From positions 1-7,886 of the forward strand of contig QHZV01000019.1 of NCBI GenBank assembly GCA_003224785.1: DNA of 7,886 nt, written 5' to 3'. The notes under the pieces were generated by a model that saw nothing but the letters and a program-made list of their open reading frames with translations, had not been told where the DNA came from and ran no database searches. Numbering within the stretch: position 1 is the stretch's first letter; every line of letters begins with the position of its first letter. The translations under genes were made by a program, and so were the position numbers. This document shows positions 4,463 to 7,886 of this stretch, piece after piece. Origin of the DNA: Acidobacteriota bacterium (GTDB taxonomy: Bacteria > Acidobacteriota > Terriglobia > Terriglobales > Acidobacteriaceae).

Positions 4463-6472
4463 ATGGTCCGCAATCGGCGCTTCTTCGTTTTGTCTGGGAC
4501 ACTCCTCGCCGCCGTCTGCTTTGCAGCGCCGGCTTTCGCAAAGCGTCTGAAGCCTCCGGCAGAGCTCGTGCGAAAGCCATCCGAGGCGGAAATCCAGGTT
4601 GGCTCGCTTCGGTTGCGCCGGTGCAAGGGCGTGCCGGCTTACTGCGGCGCAATCATTCGTTCGCTTGATCCCTCCGGCGCCATCACGCGCGATACGATCA
4701 AGGTCGGCTTCCAGTTCTATCCTCACTTGAATTCAAGCGCACAGCAGCTCGAAACCATCGTCGCGATGGCGGGCGGTCCAGGATATCCGAGCACCGAATC
4801 TCGTCATAGCTACATCGGACTGTTTCGCCAGTTGATGGACCGTCACGATTTGCTGCTGGTGGATCACCGGGGCACTGGCCTTTCACATGCCGCGGATTGT
4901 CCACTGCTTCAATCTGAGCCCAATCCCCAGCACGACGGGATCTCCGCCTGCGGAGGGATGCTTGGATCCGCAGCATATCTTTACGGGACCGCGCTCGCGG
5001 CTGACGATCTAGCGGCCGTGCTCGATGCTTTGGGAATCCACCAGGTTGATCTGTACGGCGATTCCTATGGCACCTACTTCAGTCAGACGTTTGCGGTGCG
5101 ACATCCCGAACGCCTTAGGGCTTTGGTACTTGATGGCGCGTATCCAATTGCGGGACTTTCACCCTGGTATCCGGAGATCGCGCCCACCATTCGCGAGGGA
5201 CTTCGCCTCGCGTGCCAGCGATCGGCCGCTTGCAAAGATGTTCCGGGCGACGCCGGGACCAGACTGGATGAACTTGTCGCAAAGCTGCGCGAGCAACCCT
5301 ACTCCGGTACCGCGCAGGACGGAGAAGGGAAGACCACAGCCGTTACCGCCGATCCGCCAAGTATTGCCCACCTGATGTTCTCGAATTCGACGAACCTCGT
5401 GGTTTTTCGCGAGCTGGATTCCGCTGCCAGGGCTTATCTGGAAAATCAGGACTCGCTGCCTCTCTTGCGTCTGATAGCGGAAGACCGGAAAGCTGGCGAA
5501 TCCGGTGGCCGGAACGTGCAGCCCGCGATTTATAGTGCGGCAAGTTTTGTTTCGACAAGTTGCGCTTCTTATCCTCAGCTCTATGACATGAAGGCGCATC
5601 CGGCGGATCGTGAAGCGCAACTGCAGCGCGCGATCGCGGAAAAGGAGAGAAGCGAGCCGACGATCTATGCTCCGTTTACCGTGCGTGAATTCGAAGCCGT
5701 TTCCCTCGAAGTTAGCGTGCTCGATTTATGTTTGAACTGGCCGCAGGCGCCTCCACAACTTTTGGTCGGATCTCCGGCCGCGCAGAATACGGTTTTTCCA
5801 AGTATTCCCGTGTTGGTGCTTTCGGGGGACCTTGATCCGCTCACGCCATGGCCGCAAGGCGCAGCTGCGGCTAAAGAATTTCCCAATGCTCGGCAGATCA
5901 TCGTTGAAAACACGGGTCATGTCAGCGCGCTTGAGGATAATGACAACTGCGGCTCAGAAATGGTGCGCCGATTCGTAGAGACGCTCGACGCGGGCAACAG
6001 CTCATGTGCAACGAAGGTGGCCGAAGTGCATGTTGTGCCTAAGTTCGCCGTTCACGCTGCAGATGTTGCGCCAGCGATAGCGGGCGCGGGAAATCAGGCA
6101 ACCGACAGTGATCTACGAATAACGGCTGCCGCCGTGCAAACTCTCGGCGACGCTCTCGCCCGCTGGTGGGTGAATGATTCGGGTAAAGGCGTCGGACTGC
6201 GTGGCGGCCGCTTCAAATACAAGACCGCAGGCAGCCACTCGATTTACAAAATGGATTCCCTTCGCTGGACCGATGATATGAACGTTTCGGGCCGCGCCGA
6301 CTGGGACTACAACTTTCCTGGAGCCGTCACCGCCGATCTGAAAGTGACAGGACCAAGCGGTTCAAGAGGAACGCTCCGGATCAGATGGAGCGGCCGCGTT
6401 CGGGGCGCTGTGGCGCAGATCACAGGCAAGATGGGAAACAAAAAACTTGCGGCGACAATATATGCACCGTAA
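4463..6472 (+). CDS. Secreted S33-type alpha/beta hydrolase (tripeptidyl/prolyl aminopeptidase-like) with C-terminal extension
   Basis: From ATG 4463 the protein has 669 residues. A signal peptide is clear: MVRNRRFFVLSGTLLAAVCF then AAPAFA|K. The alpha/beta hydrolase fold follows, with the oxyanion motif GGPG (residues 104-107), LLLVDHRGTGLS, the nucleophile elbow GDSYG (Ser201), and a TAP-like C-terminal part carrying the acid (Asp458 in SGDLDPLTPW) and His486 (NTGHVS). A full Ser-Asp-His triad is therefore present. This pattern belongs to the S33 family of prolyl iminopeptidases and tripeptidyl aminopeptidases, which free N-terminal residues or tripeptides. Substrate cannot be read from the sequence; an esterase is possible. 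Several cysteines (for example CKGVPAYCG) suit an exported, disulfide-bonded protein. Residues from about 546 to the end form an extra region ending in a beta-rich domain. It is probably co-transcribed with proline dehydrogenase. Confidence 0.9.
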   Translation: MVRNRRFFVLSGTLLAAVCFAAPAFAKRLKPPAELVRKPSEAEIQVGSLRLRRCKGVPAYCGAIIRSLDPSGAITRDTIKVGFQFYPHLNSSAQQLETIVAMAGGPGYPSTESRHSYIGLFRQLMDRHDLLLVDHRGTGLSHAADCPLLQSEPNPQHDGISACGGMLGSAAYLYGTALAADDLAAVLDALGIHQVDLYGDSYGTYFSQTFAVRHPERLRALVLDGAYPIAGLSPWYPEIAPTIREGLRLACQRSAACKDVPGDAGTRLDELVAKLREQPYSGTAQDGEGKTTAVTADPPSIAHLMFSNSTNLVVFRELDSAARAYLENQDSLPLLRLIAEDRKAGESGGRNVQPAIYSAASFVSTSCASYPQLYDMKAHPADREAQLQRAIAEKERSEPTIYAPFTVREFEAVSLEVSVLDLCLNWPQAPPQLLVGSPAAQNTVFPSIPVLVLSGDLDPLTPWPQGAAAAKEFPNARQIIVENTGHVSALEDNDNCGSEMVRRFVETLDAGNSSCATKVAEVHVVPKFAVHAADVAPAIAGAGNQATDSDLRITAAAVQTLGDALARWWVNDSGKGVGLRGGRFKYKTAGSHSIYKMDSLRWTDDMNVSGRADWDYNFPGAVTADLKVTGPSGSRGTLRIRWSGRVRGAVAQITGKMGNKKLAATIYAP

Positions 6473-6505
6473 GGCTTGGCCAACAACCAACGACGCGAAT
6501 TCGTC
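6473..6505. other. Convergent gap without a clear terminator
   Basis: Only 33 bp separate the stops of the hydrolase and the kinase. It contains small palindromes (ttggccaa; GACG/CGTC around cgaatt) but no stem followed by a T-run on either strand, so I do not call a terminator. Confidence 0.4.
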
Positions 6506-7886
6506 TTACCCGGGGTCGGCCGCAAATGCCTGGTCGGCAGTCAGCGGCACAACGACGCACACGCAGGTCCCCTCGTTGCTGGATTCCACTTCAAACTTCC
6601 CGCCCAGTTCGCGGATCCTCTCGCGCATGCCGGCCAAGCCTACGCCTGACGTGCTGGAAGAACGGAAGCGATCCAGAACATCTTTGGGGATTCCCACCCC
6701 TGTGTCCCGAATCTTCAGCTCAACATTCTCGGGCGCTGGCTCGAACGTGACTTCCGCACACGCGCTTTTAGAGTGTCGATGGATGTTGGTGAGAGCTTCT
6801 TGCAATACACGAAAAAGTGCGATCTCCACCTCCCGGGGCAATCGCTTTGCAGGTTCCGAAATCCTGATGTCAAGCTGCAGTCCACTGCGCTGAGCAAAGC
6901 CTTCGGCATACGAAGTTGCCGCGATGGTGAAACCGACTTCGTCGAGCCCTGAAGGATGAAGCAAGTGCGAAATTGTGCGCGTCTCTTTGATGGCTTGATC
7001 CAGCAGGTTCACGCATTCCGCGTGTCGAGGATCAGTTTCAGGTTTATTGGATGACGACTCGAGCATCATCTTGGCAGCGGCTAGATACTGTCCGATGCTG
7101 TCGTGCAATTCGCGCGAGAACTTTCGTCGCTCATCATCGCGCAACTGCAACAGGCGGGCGTTAAGGCGGCGTGCGGCGTTCTGGCTGGCCAGGGCCGCAG
7201 CCTCTGAGGCATGCGCCTTACGCTCGGCCTCGACAGCTGCATTCGCTGCCGCAGCGGCGATCTTCTGGGCCCGCTCGCGCGCGTGCAGTTCATCGCGTAA
7301 CAAACGATAGTGCCACAGCAAAAGCAGTACTGCCGCGACAAATGTGACCGCCATTATAAAGACGGCGAACACGAAGTGCACATGCAAGGCGGTTGTGCGC
7401 TGCTCAAGCAGTTTGGTTTCTTCCGTCCGCATTGCATGGGTCACTGAGACGATTTCGTCGGCAAACTGAACGCTTTGTCGAGTCATGTCGGGCTGTCCAG
7501 CCGGACTCGATTGTCCGCTACGCTTGAGTGCGACAGATTTCTCCCATAGCTGGATACGGTCATTGACGAGTATTTCCAGCTCGTCACAATGTTTTTGTTG
7601 AGGAGGGTTATCGGTTGTACCTTGACGCAGCTTGCTGACGATCACCGGAATGCGAGCCACACTATGCTGATACTGATCGAGGGCTTCGTCGTCGCCGCTA
7701 AACACGTAGGTCAATCGCGCACGCGCCGCAGAAGCAATCGCATAGTCTGTATCGCCGAGCAGTTCCTGCACCTGGTGCGTATGTGTGACCAGGCGTTCGC
7801 TCTCAACAAGATTCAGGACGGTGCTATAGACCAGGATTGCGCAGACCAGCAGGAGGCCAATGGCAATAACAAAGGCGATACGAGCT
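6506..7886 (-). CDS. CHASE3-HisKA_3 sensor histidine kinase (N-terminus beyond right edge)
   Basis: The frame is open from the right edge to TAA at 6508-6506, with 459 residues visible. An internal GTG at 7771 could be mistaken for the start, but the 38 residues before it hold a transmembrane helix (FVIAIGLLLVCAILVYSTVL) and the start of a CHASE3-like domain (ERLVTHTHQVQELLGDTDYA), so the gene is 5'-truncated. Order: TM1 (about 7880-7808), an extracytoplasmic helical CHASE3-like domain, TM2 (about 7381-7313, HFVFAVFIMAVTFVAAVLLL), an Ala-rich coiled coil, the HisKA_3 box DDERRKFSRELHDSIGQ with the phospho-accepting His codon at 7105-7103, then HATPase_c with N-box EALTNIHRHSKS, DTGVGIP and GVGLAGMRERI. 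This is the NarL/DegS class, whose partner is a LuxR-type response regulator; none is in the window. It autophosphorylates on His on sensing an unknown signal. Confidence 0.93.
   Translation of the reverse strand, partial: ARIAFVIAIGLLLVCAILVYSTVLNLVESERLVTHTHQVQELLGDTDYAIASAARARLTYVFSGDDEALDQYQHSVARIPVIVSKLRQGTTDNPPQQKHCDELEILVNDRIQLWEKSVALKRSGQSSPAGQPDMTRQSVQFADEIVSVTHAMRTEETKLLEQRTTALHVHFVFAVFIMAVTFVAAVLLLLWHYRLLRDELHARERAQKIAAAAANAAVEAERKAHASEAAALASQNAARRLNARLLQLRDDERRKFSRELHDSIGQYLAAAKMMLESSSNKPETDPRHAECVNLLDQAIKETRTISHLLHPSGLDEVGFTIAATSYAEGFAQRSGLQLDIRISEPAKRLPREVEIALFRVLQEALTNIHRHSKSACAEVTFEPAPENVELKIRDTGVGIPKDVLDRFRSSSTSGVGLAGMRERIRELGGKFEVESSNEGTCVCVVVPLTADQAFAADPG

Noticed and set aside
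5159..5620. 153-aa minus-strand frame inside the hydrolase gene
   Set aside because: Arg-rich antisense shadow of a gene with a complete catalytic triad.
7769..7771. GTG 7771 as the kinase start
   Set aside because: The frame stays open to the right edge and the upstream residues encode a transmembrane helix and the start of the CHASE3-like domain.
1..7886. A defence, mobile or CRISPR-type system
   Set aside because: No repeat array, integrase, transposase, toxin-antitoxin pair, nuclease or reverse transcriptase is visible. The genes are metabolic, redox, envelope and signalling functions.

Overview
The window looks like ordinary chromosome from a free-living, Gram-negative-type bacterium with moderately high GC. 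The best guess is Acidobacteriota. This rests on the overall style of the proteins (a stand-alone exported TonB C-terminal protein, a TrxB with a GSGCAG flavin loop, a CHASE3/HisKA_3 kinase, a secreted TAP-type hydrolase) and is an inference, not a proof. I see no rRNA, tRNA, CRISPR array, IS element, phage gene or recognisable defence system.

Layout, left to right. (1) 1-788, minus strand: the N-terminal 262 residues of a membrane-anchored sensor or regulator, cut by the left edge. It has about three transmembrane segments followed by an extracytoplasmic region. (2) 879-1079, minus strand: an unrecognised 66-aa protein. (3) 1080-1229: a divergent intergenic region. (4) 1230-1973, plus strand: an exported 247-aa protein of unknown function. 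(5) 2027-2956, plus strand: thioredoxin reductase TrxB with an intact CATC redox site. (6) 3049-3384, plus strand: a small exported TonB C-terminal-domain protein. (7) 3385-3504: a non-coding gap with a long imperfect hairpin and an 8-bp direct repeat that brackets a perfect TTGACA. (8) 3505-4431, plus strand: a monofunctional proline dehydrogenase. (9) 4463-6472, plus strand: a secreted S33/TAP-type alpha/beta hydrolase with a beta-rich C-terminal extension. It lies 31 bp behind the proline dehydrogenase and is probably co-transcribed with it. (10) 6506-7886, minus strand and convergent: a CHASE3-HisKA_3-HATPase sensor histidine kinase, cut at its N-terminus by the right edge.

How the genes may work together. 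The clearest candidate unit is proline dehydrogenase plus secreted peptidase-like hydrolase, which could form a peptide/proline scavenging pair. TrxB supplies NADPH-derived reducing power to thioredoxin, and the exported protein in front of it has two cysteines in its mature part. The two signalling proteins at the edges are truncated and their partners lie outside the window.

The most interesting pattern is at gene starts. Five genes lack a visible Shine-Dalgarno site and instead have a TANNNT -10-like hexamer 6-13 nt before the start codon (TAGAAT, TACAAT, TAATCT, TACTGT, TATAAT). This is what leaderless or near-leaderless mRNAs look like. The proline dehydrogenase and the hydrolase instead have ordinary Shine-Dalgarno sites.
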